In this document: positions 47,481 through 59,692 of the stretch, piece by piece
Numbering within the stretch: position 1 is the first letter of the stretch
Layout of the letters: every line of letters begins with the position of its first letter
Assembly (NCBI GenBank): GCA_034509755.1
Contig: CM067549.1
Coordinates: 33,996,001 to 34,060,000, forward strand
Direction of reading: 5' to 3'
From: Anisodus tanguticus
Taxonomy: Eukaryota; Streptophyta; Magnoliopsida; Solanales; Solanaceae
DNA: 64,000 nucleotides
Notes under the pieces: model-generated
The model's database searches: none
What the model was told of the DNA's origin: nothing
Seen by the model: only the letters and a program-made list of their open reading frames with translations
Translations under genes and position numbers: made by a program

Positions 47481-50256
47481 TTCAAATCATTATTATAAGA
47501 TTTGGAGTGATTAAGGTATGATGAGTTTCTATCCACATGTGAGAACATCATTATTCTTCCCCACGCCACTTTTAATCCATGAAACATGAAATAGGGTTTC
47601 TACATGTACCATGACATAAGTTACATGTACTATGACATACCATGTTCGTATTAATAATTCATTATAATATTCTTGATATTCCATTTTGGTTATTGGAACA
47701 TGTCTGTAATCCATGAATACCCATGCTTTGCAGTCCATGGGTTCTTAAATGCAAGATATGAACTATTATGCTTTTTTTCATGAAAATATTCATGATTTCC
47801 ATGTTTTCATACAAGTTATACTATATACTTATATTCAAACTATATTATAGTCACGAATTATGTTTACAAACCATGTTTATGAATTATGTCTATAAGTCAT
47901 ACTTACAAGTTATTTTATACAAACCATGGGCGTAGATGCCACTATTATTCATGTTCATGTTTTGGGAGTAGTATAGGTTTACCGAGAAGGCTCATACAAC
48001 CTGAAACTACGTATTCCAATGTAGGATTAGGGTAGATCCGCATAGATTAGGATGACACCTTCATATAATTGAATCCTCTCATGCCATGCTTATGTCCCAA
48101 ACACTGGAAAGGTGTGGGGCTGCTGGGGCTCTTTCTGCTGGGTTGGGCGAGGTACCGGACTCTCACGTACCTACGTGGTGATTCCATGTTGTTGGTTATA
48201 CTATGGCTCTCACAAGATACATATATGCATATGTACTTAAAAATGTTTTTACTCATATTATAAATTTGATCATGTCAGATGATGCTCATGTTTGTGTCCA
48301 ACTTACAATTTTAGTTTCAGTTCCAATCAATATTATTTCATATGCCTGCTTATTCTTTCAGTTGCTTTACATACAGTGCAATTCAAATGTGTTTACGTCC
48401 CTTTTTTCCCAGGGCTTGCACTTCATGGTGCAGGTACTGAGTTTCAGAATAATGGATTTGCTCATTAGGATTTCATTAGTATCAACTATTTATGATCCCT
48501 ATTTCTTCCGAGGTATCAGTTTGATTATTTTCATGTTATGTTATGCATTACTTAACCATGACCTATCATTCGAAGATGAATGATCCTAAGAGATAGATAT
48601 TTTAACACCTCGTACCTTCAAACTAGGACTTGTTCATGATTCAGGAGTTTAGAAAACCAAGACAAGGAGTATGAAGTTAAAATCCTCTTTCAATTTTGTG
48701 ATTCCTATTTTACGCCTGAAGTTATACGAACCGTAGAATAGGGTACAAACCATACAATTGAGTCTTACAAATCACCATCGAAATTGATGAAGTAAGGTAG
48801 GTTATACGGATCGTATAAAATTATACAGACCATACATTTTGGCCGTAGAGTCCTCTCAGCTTTTGGTGATCACTGGAATATGGCACCTCAATGACAGTCA
48901 TTTTATACAGACTATACAAAATTGTACAGACCGTACTGCCCAGCATCAAGATTGTACGGACCGTAAAATACGACCGTAAAACTCCCTGATGGCTGAACAA
49001 TATATATTAGCGAAATTCAATCTTTTCATTTCATTATCATTCTTTCAAGCATAAGTTACATGTACTATGACATACCATGTTCGTATTAATAATTCATTAT
49101 AATATTCTTGATATTCCATTTTGGTTATTGGAACATGTCTGTAATCCATGAATACCCATGCTTTGCAGTCCATGGGTTCTTAAATGCAAGATATGAACTA
49201 TTATGCTTTTTTTCATGAAAATATACATGATTTCCATGTTTTCATACAAGTTATACTATATACTTATATTCAAACTATATTATAGTCACGAATTATGTTT
49301 ACAAACCATGTTTATGAATTATGTCTATAAGTCATACTTACAAGTTATTTTGTACAAACCATGGGCGTAGATGCCACTATTATTCATGTTCATGTTTTGG
49401 GAGTAGTATAGGTTTACCGAGAAGGCTCAGACAGCCTGAAACTACGTATTCCAATGTAGGGTTAGGGTCGATCCGCATAGATTAGGATGACACCTTCATA
49501 TAATTGAATCCTTTCATGCCATGCTTATGTCTCACACACTGGCAATGTGTGGGGCTGCTCTGCTGGTTGGGTGAGGTACCAGACTCCACGTACCTACGTG
49601 GTGATTCCATGTTGTTGGTTATACTATGGCTCTCCCACAAAATATATATATATGCATATGTACTTAAAAATGTTTTTACGCATGTTATAAATTTGGTCAT
49701 GTCAGATGATGCTCTTGTTCATGTCCATGTTAAAATTTTAGTTTCAGTTCCAATCCATATTATTTCATATGCGTGCTTATTCTTTTTGTTGCTTTACATA
49801 CAGTGCAATTCAAATGTGTTTACGTCCCTTTTTTCCGGGCTTGCACTTCATGGTGCAGGTACTGAGTTTCAGAATGATGGATTTGCTCATTAAGATTTCA
49901 TTAGTATCAATTATTTGTGATCCCTATTTCATCCGAGGTATCAGTTTGATTATTTTCATGTTATGCATTACAGTAGAGGTTGCCAGGGCCAATTTTGCAG
50001 TCACACTCACATATCAGAGGTTTCATAGACTAGTTTTAGCATGCCATGTCAGATATTCAGACTTACTATGTTTTTTCAGATATTTTCACTATTATATTTC
50101 ACACTATGATTATAGATCCAACTTTACATGTTTTAAAATCATTGTTATTTCATGCTTTTGATGCCCATGTTGATTCAGTAGCCCATGTGGTTCTCTCGGT
50201 CATATGCAGTCTGGCACCGCGTGTTGTGTTTCGCACAGGCCATGGTTCGGGGTATT
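47480..50256 (+). mobile_element. LTR remnant pair nested in element C gag
   Basis: Two homologous segments (47620-48545 and 49053-49970) share long near-identical runs beginning AAGTTACATGTACTATGACA. Between them is CATTCGAAGATGAATGATCC then AAGAGATAGAT, a polypurine-tract-like end, followed by an LTR start TTTAACACCTCGTACC at about 48602. The right LTR ends GGTTCGGGGTATTACA at about 50256. The structure is best read as a truncated 5' LTR joined to PPT plus 3' LTR, with nearly the whole internal region deleted. The 3' LTR holds repeated TACGGACCGTA-like words at 48720-48990. Confidence 0.7.
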
Positions 50257-50257
50257 A

Positions 50258-51210
50258 CATGGTTATTGAGGGTTATGCATGCTTCATAGACTGAGGCAGT
50301 GGAGTTGGCCTCTTTTAGACTGTGGGATGTGGATATTCTATGGTATGAGGTTTGGGAGAGGTCTAAAGGGCCAGATGCACCTCCCGCTATGTGAGAGGAA
50401 TTCTCATATGCCTTTCTTGATCATTACATTCCGTTGAAGATACGGGAGGCCATGGTAGAGCGATTCTTAAACCTCAAGTTGACGGGCAAGATTGTACGGT
50501 ACTACAATATTCAGTTTGATACTCTGTCTAGGTATGCTCTCAATATTGTTGATACAATGAGGGCATGAGGTCATCGATTTATAGCAGGTTTTGATCCACA
50601 TTAGATAGGGGAGTGTACAACAACATCCTTAAATAGGATTATAAATATATCCAGGAAACAGGCATACGCTCAAAATGTCAAGGATCATAAGCACAAGTTC
50701 CGAGTAGATAGGGATGCAAAAAGGGAGATGAGTAAGAGAGCCAGATCAGCCGGGTCCTTCGGAGAGGCATCAGGTAGTTCCAGATAGTGATTCCCTAGGC
50801 GTCTACCTCAGTTTGCTAGGAACCTAGTTATGACAGGTATGCACAGTCTGGACCATGGTAGAGTTCAATGGCTTCTGGTTCTCAGAGATAAGAGGGTCCA
50901 GGCCAGATGAGGCCTCAATTGTCGACATGTGGTCATTATGGTTGGGCATATTCAGGAAAATTTCATTAAGGTTCCGATATATGTTTTTGGTGTGGGAATC
51001 CTATTCACTATATGTGCTAGTGTCTGAGCAGAGGTAGATATGGTAAGGCTCAGTCAATGTGGTCGACAATAGCTTCCTCGTTGAGTGTATGTCTACCAGG
51101 TGGTGGGACACAAACTTCAGCAGGTAGAGGCAAGGGTAGAGGGAAAGTATCCAATTCATGCAGTGCTTAGAACTACATCTATGCTTTATCAGGCCGACAT
51201 GATTTAGTCA
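50258..51210 (+). pseudogene. Element C gag, core and zinc knuckle
   Basis: Resumes with TEAVELASFRLWDVDILWYE (50300), then FLDHYIPLKIREAMVERFLN and DTLSRYALNIVDTMRA (to about 50565), a standard Retrotrans_gag core, then KQAYAQNVKDHKHKFRVD. A degenerate knuckle region LSTCGHYGWAYSGKFH and DICFWCGNPIHYMC follows (about 50915-51010). Several stops are present. Confidence 0.82.
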
Positions 51211-51540
51211 CCTTCGGATGTTATTACAGGTATACTATACATCTTCACATATGATATATATGCATTGATAGACCCTGGATCCAATTTGACCTACGTTATA
51301 CCTTTCGTTGCTAGTAAGTTTTGATTTGAACCGAAATTATTGTCTAAGATATATGTAATGGATATGTCAGTTGGTGAGACGATTGTAGCAAGACGAGTCT
51401 ACAAAGGTTGTCCAGTGAAATTTTGTAACCGTCATACTTTGGCTAACTTAGCTGAGTTGCCAATGGTTAAATTTGATGTCATTATGGGCATGTATTGGTT
51501 GTCCTTTTGTTAGGCAAATGTGAATTATTAAACGAAGGTC
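51211..51540 (+). pseudogene. Element C aspartic protease
   Basis: The active-site block YALIDPGSNLTYVIPFVA (about 51263-51316) keeps the catalytic Asp. VYKGCPVKFCNRHTLANL and KFDVIMGMYWLSF (about 51470-51510) complete the domain. A stop follows KF near 51325. Confidence 0.82.
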
Positions 51541-51759
51541 ATTAGATTCTATTTTCCAAGCGAGCCGGCCCTGGAATGGAAGGGTAATTCAGCTACGCCT
51601 AAAGGCATGTTTATTTCCTAGCTAAAGGCATGAAACATGATTTCCAAAGGTTACATTTACCATTTGATGCGGTTCAGAGATGCAGATGCAGAGCCTCCAA
51701 CCCTTCAGTATATCCTATGGTAAATGAGTTTCCTGATGTTTTCCGGATGAACTTCTGGG

Positions 51760-52480
51760 TATTCCTCTAGAGAGAGATCGAGTTTACTATTGATGTGCTT
51801 CTAGAGTCACATCAAATATTTATCACTCCTTACAGAATGGCTCCTACTGAGCTAAGGGAATTGAAGGAAAAAATGAGGTATTTTTTAGAGAAAGGTTTTA
51901 TAGGCCTAGTACTTCGCCATGAGGCACAACATTATTGTTCGTTAGCAAGAAAGATAGGTCTCTAAGGATGTGCATTGATTACAGGCAACCAAATAAAGTT
52001 ACCACCAAGAATAAATATCCACTTTCGAAGATCGACGATCTATTTGTCAATTGCAGGGTGCCAAGTATTTCTCCAATATTTATTTGAGATCGGGGTATCA
52101 CCAATTGAGGGTAAAGGAGAAAGATATTCCAATGACAACCTTTCAGACCAGGTATGATCATTTTGAATTTCTGGTAATGTCTTTCAGACTCACTAATGCA
52201 CCAGCAACCTTCATGGACCTAATGAATTAGGTCTTCAATCTGTTCCTGGATATCTTTGTGATCTTATTAATTGATGATATTTTGGTATACTCACAAACTG
52301 ACGCAGATCATGAAAATCATCTCCGCGCGGTGTTACAAATGCTCCAAGATCATAAGTTGTACTCTAATTTTTTTCAAATGTGTGTTCTGGTTAAACTCAG
52401 TTACTATTCTGGGCCATATAGTATCTTCATAAGGTTTAAAGGTAGATAAACAAAAGATTGAGGCCATAAAGAATTGGCCG
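51760..52480 (+). pseudogene. Element C reverse transcriptase
   Basis: Blocks in order: YRMAPTELRELKEKMRYFLE (about 51833), LRMCIDYRQPNKVTTKNKYP (about 51965-52025), then the catalytic LIDDILVYSQTDADHENHL (about 52264-52320) with both Asp kept, and HIVSS.GLKVDKQKIEAIKNW (to about 52480). The frame changes several times and stops interrupt the fingers and palm, so it is inactive. Confidence 0.88.
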
Positions 52481-52589
52481 AGGCATATGACCTCTACTGA
52501 GGTATGTATTTTCTTGGGCTTGACAAGTTATTATCGGAGGTTTATGGAGGGATTATATTCTATGTCCGCGCCCTTGACAAAGCCTATCA

Positions 52590-53070
52590 CAAGACAGCCA
52601 AGTTTTAATGGTCAGATGCATGTGAACGCAATTTCCAAGAGTTGAAGAATAGGTTAACATCCGCACTTGGCACTTTTAGAAGGTACTGATGGGTATGTTG
52701 TTTATTGTGATGCCTCCAGAGTTGGCCTAGTCTATGTCTGATGCAACATGGTAAGGTTATATCATATACTTCGAGCCAGTTGAGGAAACATATGCTCAAC
52801 TACCCGACCCATAGTCTTGAATTGGCGGCTGTCATTTTTTCCTAAAGATATGGCATCACTATATATATATAGGGTCCATGTTGACCTATTTATAGACTAT
52901 AAGAGCTTACAATATATATTTTGGCAAAAGGAGTTGAATCTAGGACAAAGGAGATAGCTTGAGCTTTTAAAACATTTCGATATTGATAGTTTATGCCATC
53001 CTGACAAGGTAAATATTGTAGTTGACACCTTAAGTCGTAAGTCTATGGGGAGTTTGAATCAGGTTGAAGG
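52590..53070 (+). pseudogene. Element C RNase H
   Basis: GYVVYCDASRVGLVYV (about 52690) is the start of the gypsy RNase H domain. Further blocks are YRVHVDLFIDYKSLQYIFWQ (about 52870-52925) and VNIVVDTLSRKSMGSL (about 53010-53055). A dinucleotide TA run at 52861-52870 falls inside it. Confidence 0.82.
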
Positions 53071-53339
53071 TAGAAAGTTAGAGATGACTAAGGAGTTGGG
53101 TTGACTAACCAGCCTCAAAGTGCAATTATTGGATATGGGTGATAGAAGTGTTGTGGTTCAGAATACCGCAGAATCATCCTTGGTGGAAGAAGTGAGAGCA
53201 AGGCAGTTTGACGACCTTGAATTAGTCCGATAAAAGAAAGGATTCCCCTATAGAAGAAGCCAATAATGAATCTTTCAAGAGATAGAGTTCGTAGGCACCA
53301 GGGCCGACTATGTGTAACAGATGTTGGAGGGCTCTGATA

Positions 53340-54170
53340 GAGGAACATGGATGAGATCCATCAATCCATTTATTCTATTCATCCTGGCTCAACAAAGATG
53401 TATCATGACCATTGACAAATCTACTGGTGGAATGATGTGAAAAGAAATATCACAGAATTTGTAGCCCAATATCTGAATTGTCAGTAAGTTATGATCGAGC
53501 ATCAAAATCCTGGAGGCTTGATTTAGGATATAGAGATTCGAACATGGAAATGGGAGATTATCAATATGGAATTCATTATAGGTTCGCCCCATTCTTATCA
53601 AAAAATTGATTCTATTTGGGTTATCGTCGACAAGCTTACAAATTCAGCCCACTTTCTACCCGTTGAACTACTTATTCGGTGGAAGATTATGCTAAACTGT
53701 ATATCAAGGAGATAGTCAGACTACATGGTGTTCCGATCTCCATTATATCTAATAGGGGTTCCCAATTTATGGCTAACTTTTAGAAGTCTTTTCAGAGGGG
53801 TTTAGGAACCAAAGTGAATCTCAGTACAACCTTTCATTCACATATGGATGGTCAGGCCTAGCGCATAATCTAGATGCTCGAGGACATGCTTCGATCTTGT
53901 GTATTGGACTTCAATGGCAGGTGGGATGATCATTTTCCACTTATTATGTTTTCCTATAATAACAGTTATTACTCCAGCATAAATATAGCCCTATATGAAG
54001 CTTTGTATGGATGAAAATTTAGATCTCCGATTGGCTGGTTTGAAGTGGGTGAAGCTGAATTGCTAGGTCATAACTTAGTTCTGCAAGTTGTGGAGAAAGT
54101 GAAGTTGATCTAGGAGCGCTTATTGGCTGCCAAAACTCGGAAGAAATCATATTTAGATGTGCAATGATGC
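53340..54170 (+). pseudogene. Element C integrase, catalytic triad lost
   Basis: HHCC region SIHPGSTKMYHD and YWWNDVKRNITEF (about 53370-53465). The core keeps the first Asp (SIWVIVDKLTNSAHFLPV, about 53610). The second reads ISNRGSQFM (about 53745), Asp to Asn. The third position, normally DGQSER, reads DGQA-stop-R: the catalytic Glu codon is TAG at 53859-53861. SYNNSYYSSINIALYEALYG follows near 53950. Confidence 0.85.
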
Positions 54171-54179
54171 GATTTGGAG

Positions 54180-54605
54180 TTTACAGTTAGCAATTCGGTA
54201 TTCCTAAAGGTTTCGCCTATGAAAGGCGTTATGCTTTTGGCAAGAAGGAAAAACTTAGTTCCAGATAGGTCGGGTCGTATAAGATTATTCGGAGGATAGG
54301 ACAGGTGGACTACAAGCTTGAACTACCCTTGAAATTTGAAACAGTACACCCAGTGTTCTATGTATCAATTTTGCGTAAGTGTATATGAGATCCCTCACGC
54401 ATTACTCCTGCAGAGGATATTCAGATCACCGAGGATCTATCTTATGAAGAGGTTCCTATAGCTATTTTAGATCGTCAAATTCAAAAACTAAGAACTCAGG
54501 TGATTGCCTCTGTTAAAGTTTCATAGAGGAATAATAACATAAAAGAAATGACTTGGGAGGCCGAAGAAGATAGGAAGTCTAGATACCTTACTCTTACGTT
54601 ATAGT
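54180..54605 (+). pseudogene. Element C integrase C-terminus and chromodomain
   Basis: VSPMKGVMLLARRKNLVPD (about 54205), then VDYKLELPLKFETVHPVFYV, SILRKCI and the chromodomain-type tail LSYEEVPIAILDRQIQKLRT and NIKEMTWEAEEDRKSRYL (to about 54590). Such domains bias integration toward particular chromatin in chromoviruses. Confidence 0.85.
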
Positions 54606-54914
54606 ATACTTATTCCCTATTCTATGTACCTTGTTTAGGCGACAACAACGACCAAGATGGAACTGATGCAGCTCAACATCAAATAAAGGTGTATAAGGTG
54701 AGTTATCACTAACTTTTATATTTATTTATGTGTTGATGGTCGTGTAAGGCCAATGATATATTGTATGGCCCTATGGGGCACTTGTTTTGGTTCTGACTGC
54801 TTGGAAGGTTTTCTGATCGTCATATTTATAGAGGAAACTCTGCTGAAATTTTATTAAAACCCGAGAGTTAAAAATCATATGTTACGTCCCTCAACATTTG
54901 AGGAAGAATGTTCT

Positions 54915-54928
54915 GATGGGGGGAAGGA
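54915..54928 (+). other. Polypurine tract of element C
   Basis: GATGGGGGGAAGGA directly before the 3' LTR start TGTTATATCC. Confidence 0.85.
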
Positions 54929-56998
54929 TGTTATATCCTATAATTCATACGCGGTTGAGAGTACAGTTAGTTGATTTATGTTCTGGCAACCCAAGGACTT
55001 TCCCGAGGGTGAATTATGACTTATATGGATGTTAAGAAGGTTTACGGAAGTTTAGAAGTCAATTGGATTAAAGGAATCATATCTCGACAAAGTTTGATGA
55101 AGATTTGATTATAAGCTAAGCATTTCGCATTGCAGATCAGGCCATGGATTACGACATCTATTTCACCACCACAATGCCACCATATGCAGTGGGAAATGCA
55201 GTCACAGATGGGGATTTGTGCCATAGATCCTGCTACAAATGTGCGACAGTGGGAGGTGTTATTTAAGGCTAAGGTCGATGGTTCATTTGTATTATTTCAT
55301 TTTCGACCCAAAGACTCTCCAAACTCTCCCAAAAACACTCCTAGGGTTCCTCCATTATCAAATAACAATTCCATACTAGTTTGAGGTGATATATCCCTTG
55401 GATGATCCGACACCTTGAAAATCTCTATATTAGTTAGGTGGTGTTGAAGAATCTATTGAAGAATGGAAGAGAGCTTGTTGTGCAAATTATCTTGGCTGGT
55501 TTGAGGTAAGATTTTGATACTTCTTAATGGTCTCTAGCTTTTTTTAGCTTAGTTGGTAGAGTTGGTGAATATAACACTTGAGATTAAGTTAATCTCCATG
55601 AAAGAGTTGTTGTGATTCTTGAATTGTTCTTGGTTGCATTTTGAGATATTCACGGCTAGAAGTTTTAAGGTCTGATAGTAGAAGTTGAGTGTGTGGTTGT
55701 GATATTATTGGTATTGTTGTTAATGAAGGGGAATTTATAGTATGTTGGTAGCCATGAAAACAATAACATGAGAGATATTCCTCTTAGGTGATTGATGAAA
55801 CGTGATAGTGAATCGATTCTTAGTTTATTGATTATATCTTTACCTGTACCATCTATATTGTGAAGATAATTGTTCGTAGTGCATCCAGGGGTTCATGGAA
55901 CATTGTTAGCTATGAGACACAGGTATGTAAGGATAAACTTCCTTTCAAAGCATGAATCCTAGAACGTATATCGATCTTAAATGAATTTTCCTAAGGAAGT
56001 ATTCTAAATCCATGTCTACAAGTCCCTTGTCTGGAGTATCTTTCACATCGAAATGATATCTTGGCCTTGTTGGTGGTATAGTTGAGTTCATATCCTTACT
56101 TGAAAAAGCTTATCAAAATAATAGTTTTACACATCGACCGATTGTCGTTCTTAAGCAATGACAAGACTTTCATAAGCTATTGAAGAACAAATTCCATTAT
56201 TACTATAGTTTATGTTACACACCATAAAACTAATATCAGTGGGCAGTTATATATGTGCATACACACTCCAGGTTATAACTGGAGTGAAGTTATACATATA
56301 CAGAAACTCTGGGCTATAACTGGAGGGAAGATTATATAGTATAATGTATGTATAAGAGTCTCATAGTAGTTCAGAGTGTTACAGTTTGCCCTGAGCGGTA
56401 TACAGGTTATCAGGTCATTAGGTTACCTCTTATATCCTAATTTACTATTTACACCTTCATATTGTTATTCATGCTTTACATACTGGTACATTTTTGCGTA
56501 AAGTCATCCCTTTTTCCGGGGCACTGCATTTCATACTGCAGGTTCAGATAAGGGCTCAAATAGACCGCCTTAGTAGGAGCTGTCGAATCTTAGTCATTAG
56601 TTGGTAAGTTTTGGCTCTTTTAAAGCTTCCTAGTTAGGTGTTGAGGTTATATCATATGTATACATATAGATAATGGGTAGGTCGGGACCCTGTCCTAACC
56701 ATATGATAGTTCAGTTACTCGTAGAGGCTCATAGACCTGTGTAGTATGTCTAGTAGTGATGTATGGCCTTGTTTATATATACATGTTTGGGTTGATCTTC
56801 CCAAATTCTATTTCAGAAGTTCGATGGTATTTCTATCTTACAAGATGTGGCCTTGTAGGCCCTTCTATTGTGTTATTATTCAGGTTACATTCTAGTACGA
56901 CCTTTTCGACAGGAAGTTCTATACGTTCAGAAGTCTGGTCATCAGAGTGGTATGCTCAGGCAAGTGAGGCATGTCGGCCATACCCCCTAGGCATCACA
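54929..56998 (+). repeat. 3' LTR of element C
   Basis: From TGTTATATCCTATAATTCAT to an eroded end GGCATCACA (about 56998); the 5' partner ends GGGGTGTGACA. About 2,070 bp. Differences from the 5' LTR are scattered substitutions and small indels. Confidence 0.85.
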
Positions 56999-57009
56999 TT
57001 ATAAGGATG

Positions 57010-58545
57010 TGATCGCCATGTTGTTTGGAAAGGTTGCTGACCTTCAAAAGAAGGTCACGAGGGCTTGAATGGCCAATGCAACCAAAAAGGCACCTCTTGA
57101 AACAAGGAGGCATCCTCCGCCCTTTCAATCTCTGAATTCTCCTATACCCGACCACTTCCACTTACTCTGCTGGAACCGTGCCACCTACCCAAAACCCACT
57201 TACTGTTGAACTTTCCCATATTGGTACCTATTACCCACTCCAACACCCACCAATACAACCCAAATCCCTAGAAATACTCATTCATTACCATCATACCAAG
57301 CACCACCTCCTAAACACACTAATCTCATTATCCGCCCAAGCACTATTACCCTACCCACCTCACGAACCACTTTTACCCCCTAGAAATTTCCCTGCACATC
57401 CCATAGTATCCTTTCACACCATTATCACTCTAAATGACTTCTCCCCAGAATTGGATCATTACAAGGAGATAGAATGGGCTTGTGAGAGTTGAACATGACA
57501 AGTGTGATAAAGAAATGGAGCAGAAGATGATAAACTTGCTCGAAAATTCTACACGAGCCACCAAAAAAGCAACGGGGTTGAGTTATGACGACCTTTACAG
57601 ACATCCGGACTTGGATTTACTGGAGGATTTCAATGTGCCCAAGTTTTAGATGTTCAACATGTCAGGAAACCCCAAAGCACACTTATCGTCTTATTTCGAC
57701 TAATTACGCAGAGTAAAGAGGAATAATGCCCTGATTTTGAGGCTATTTAGCCAAAGTCTGACTGGAGAGGCCTCTGGATAGTTTACTTCTCAAGAGATGC
57801 ACTAATGGGCCACCTGGGAGGACATGGAAAAAGCTTTCATGCAAAGCATCTGATTTAATGTGGAAATTATGCCTGATTGATATTACTTGGAAATTGTCAA
57901 ATAGAAATCCATTGAAAATTACCACAAGTATGCGAGCCGGTGGAGGGCTGAAGCTACCTGAATAAAACCGCCCATGATCGATGAAGAATTGGTCTTCTTT
58001 TTCATCCTATCACAAGAATCAGACTTTTACGACCGAATGTTTTCTATGCTCGGAAGGCCATTTTTTGAGTTAGTGAAGATGGGAGAGGCTATAGCGGATG
58101 GCCTTAAATTTGGTAGGATCATTAGTGTATCCAACAAATCATCTCACCAGAGCATTGCATGGCCCTTACGAAAAATAAGTAGGAAGTGGCAAACGTCTTC
58201 TATACTCCTAGCCCTAAAATAAAAAATGAGAGGGGCCACACTCTCCCATCGACATATATCTATCACCACCACCAATTAGTTACTTACCACTACCATACAG
58301 TCCCGTGAATGTCTTCTATGCATAACTAAACTTTCAAACACCCACACCTGCTTACCAAGCTCCACAACCAAATTTCCAAATGCCCGCTCTAACTTACCAA
58401 ACTCCAAAACCAAATTATCAAATACTCATACTTGTCTACTAAGCTCCACAAAATTTGCAACAACATAACTACAAAAATCAACCACCCCGAGCCACATATA
58501 ACTTGCCATGTCCTAACTTCAAGAAGAAGCAACCTCGGGTATTCA
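57010..58545 (+). pseudogene. Element O gag (Tat/Ogre-like)
   Basis: Starts MLFGKVADLQKKVTRA (57018), then a Pro-rich region (to about 57480). The capsid core then reads GLSYDDLYRHPDLDLLEDFN (about 57575), FNMSGNPKAHLSSYFD, LRLFSQSLTGEASG, CATWEDMEKAFMQSI-like and ENYHKYASRWRAEAT, then PPMIDEELVFFFILSQESDF and GRPFFELVKMGEAIADGLK (to about 58110). About eight in-frame stops, mostly TAG or TGA at Trp/Gln/Arg-like positions. It ends at KKQPRVF, inside a conserved linker, where an LTR is inserted at 58546. Confidence 0.83.
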
Positions 58546-59692
58546 TGTAATGACCCGTCAGGTCATTTTTTGCATAACACTTTTACTTGAACAAATTACC
58601 TTTTCCAAGGACTCTATTTGAGGTTTGTGACTCACGGGGATGGATATCATATTTCCCGAGGTAAGGTTAGATACGGTACAAATGAAAAACCTAAGTTTGA
58701 TATTTTTTTAAAAGAAAAGAGTTGACCCAAAAATAACTTTAAAGTATATGGGTTCATTTCTGAGTTTCATCACTTTCGGTACGTCTGGAACGTTGTTTGT
58801 TACTTAGTCGAGTCTTTGATATGATTCTCGAGGCGTTCAGATATTTAATGAGTCCTTATTTGCTATTTTGTAGAATTTGAGAAATTTGAGTGAATTTGTA
58901 GAAAATTGGACCTTAGCTTGGTCATATGGAAATTTTAAGTACACGAGCAAGTTTGTAGCATTATTTACACTTGGGTAGCATATTTGATTTGTGTCGGGAG
59001 GTCCCACGTATGTTTCGGGTGTTGGATGGAAGATTGAGTATTTGCTATAGCTGCTAGTTCTGGTGCAATCGCACCAGCGAGCTTTGGACACACATGCAGA
59101 GCTGCCTTTCTGGAAGTTGGTCCGCATATGCGAGCCATAAGAATATTGGGAAGGATCATTTTGTGGGGTTTTGTGCACAGAGGTGAGCCGCTTCTGCAGT
59201 GTCGTCCCTGCTTTTCCGAAGTCGCGGTACATTAAGTTGGGCCGCTTCTGCTGTCATGTTTCTGCAGAAGCGAGGCCGCTTCTGCGGAACCATTCCAAAA
59301 AAGCGGAATCGTTATATCAAAAACTAATAAAAGACCCTATTTTGAATTCACTATTCATATCTCATCTTTTCACAAACCTAAACTTGGTTGTGGAGGAAAA
59401 TCAACGCTTGGCATCATTTTCAACTTTGGGGTAAAGATTCTAACCCATTTCAATTATCTATTTATTATTCCATCTTTAAATCTAGGTTGTCATCATGTTT
59501 TGGAAAGTTTAAACCTATGATTTTATGAGTAAAGTTAAGAGGACTAAATGGGTGGAATTGGAGGCCAAGATTGGGGATTTATGATGTAATATTTCATATT
59601 TAAGTTTGTTAATGATAGGATAATCCATTGCTATATTCAATTTGTTAATTTAATTGCATAAATTTTGGGGGAATTTCTAGGGTTTGCCTAAA
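58546..59692 (+). mobile_element. LTR inserted in element O gag, related to element B family
   Basis: Starts TGTAATGACCCGTCAGGTCA, closely similar to the element B LTR start, and shares TTTGCA soon after. A motif block (59090-59300) reiterates CGCTTCTGC and its complement GCAGAAGCG before TATATCAAAAACTAATAAAA. It is interrupted at about 59692 by another LTR; a continuation may lie after 62578. No internal domain is seen. Confidence 0.65.

Larger units (their letters stand above)
44791..56998 (+). mobile_element. Element C: chromodomain gypsy element
   Basis: A 12.2-kb plus-strand Del/Tekay-type element: 5' LTR, primer site, gag, knuckle, protease, RT, RNase H, integrase, chromodomain, polypurine tract and 3' LTR, in canonical order. 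A 2.8-kb LTR remnant is nested in gag. It lies between the ORF1 and gag of element O. All proteins carry stops and frameshifts. No convincing target duplication is visible; the 3' LTR end is eroded. Confidence 0.88.

Noticed and set aside
48203..50161. Plus-strand ORFs of 126-130 codons rich in hydrophobic residues
   Set aside because: They lie in duplicated non-coding LTR sequence; the similar frames in both copies reflect the duplication, not selection.
57178..57492. 104-codon proline/histidine-rich ORF as an independent gene
   Set aside because: It lies in the Pro-rich N-terminal region of the Tat gag in an alternative frame.
58837..59232. 131-codon minus-strand ORF
   Set aside because: Antisense to an LTR motif block; no motif or splice structure.
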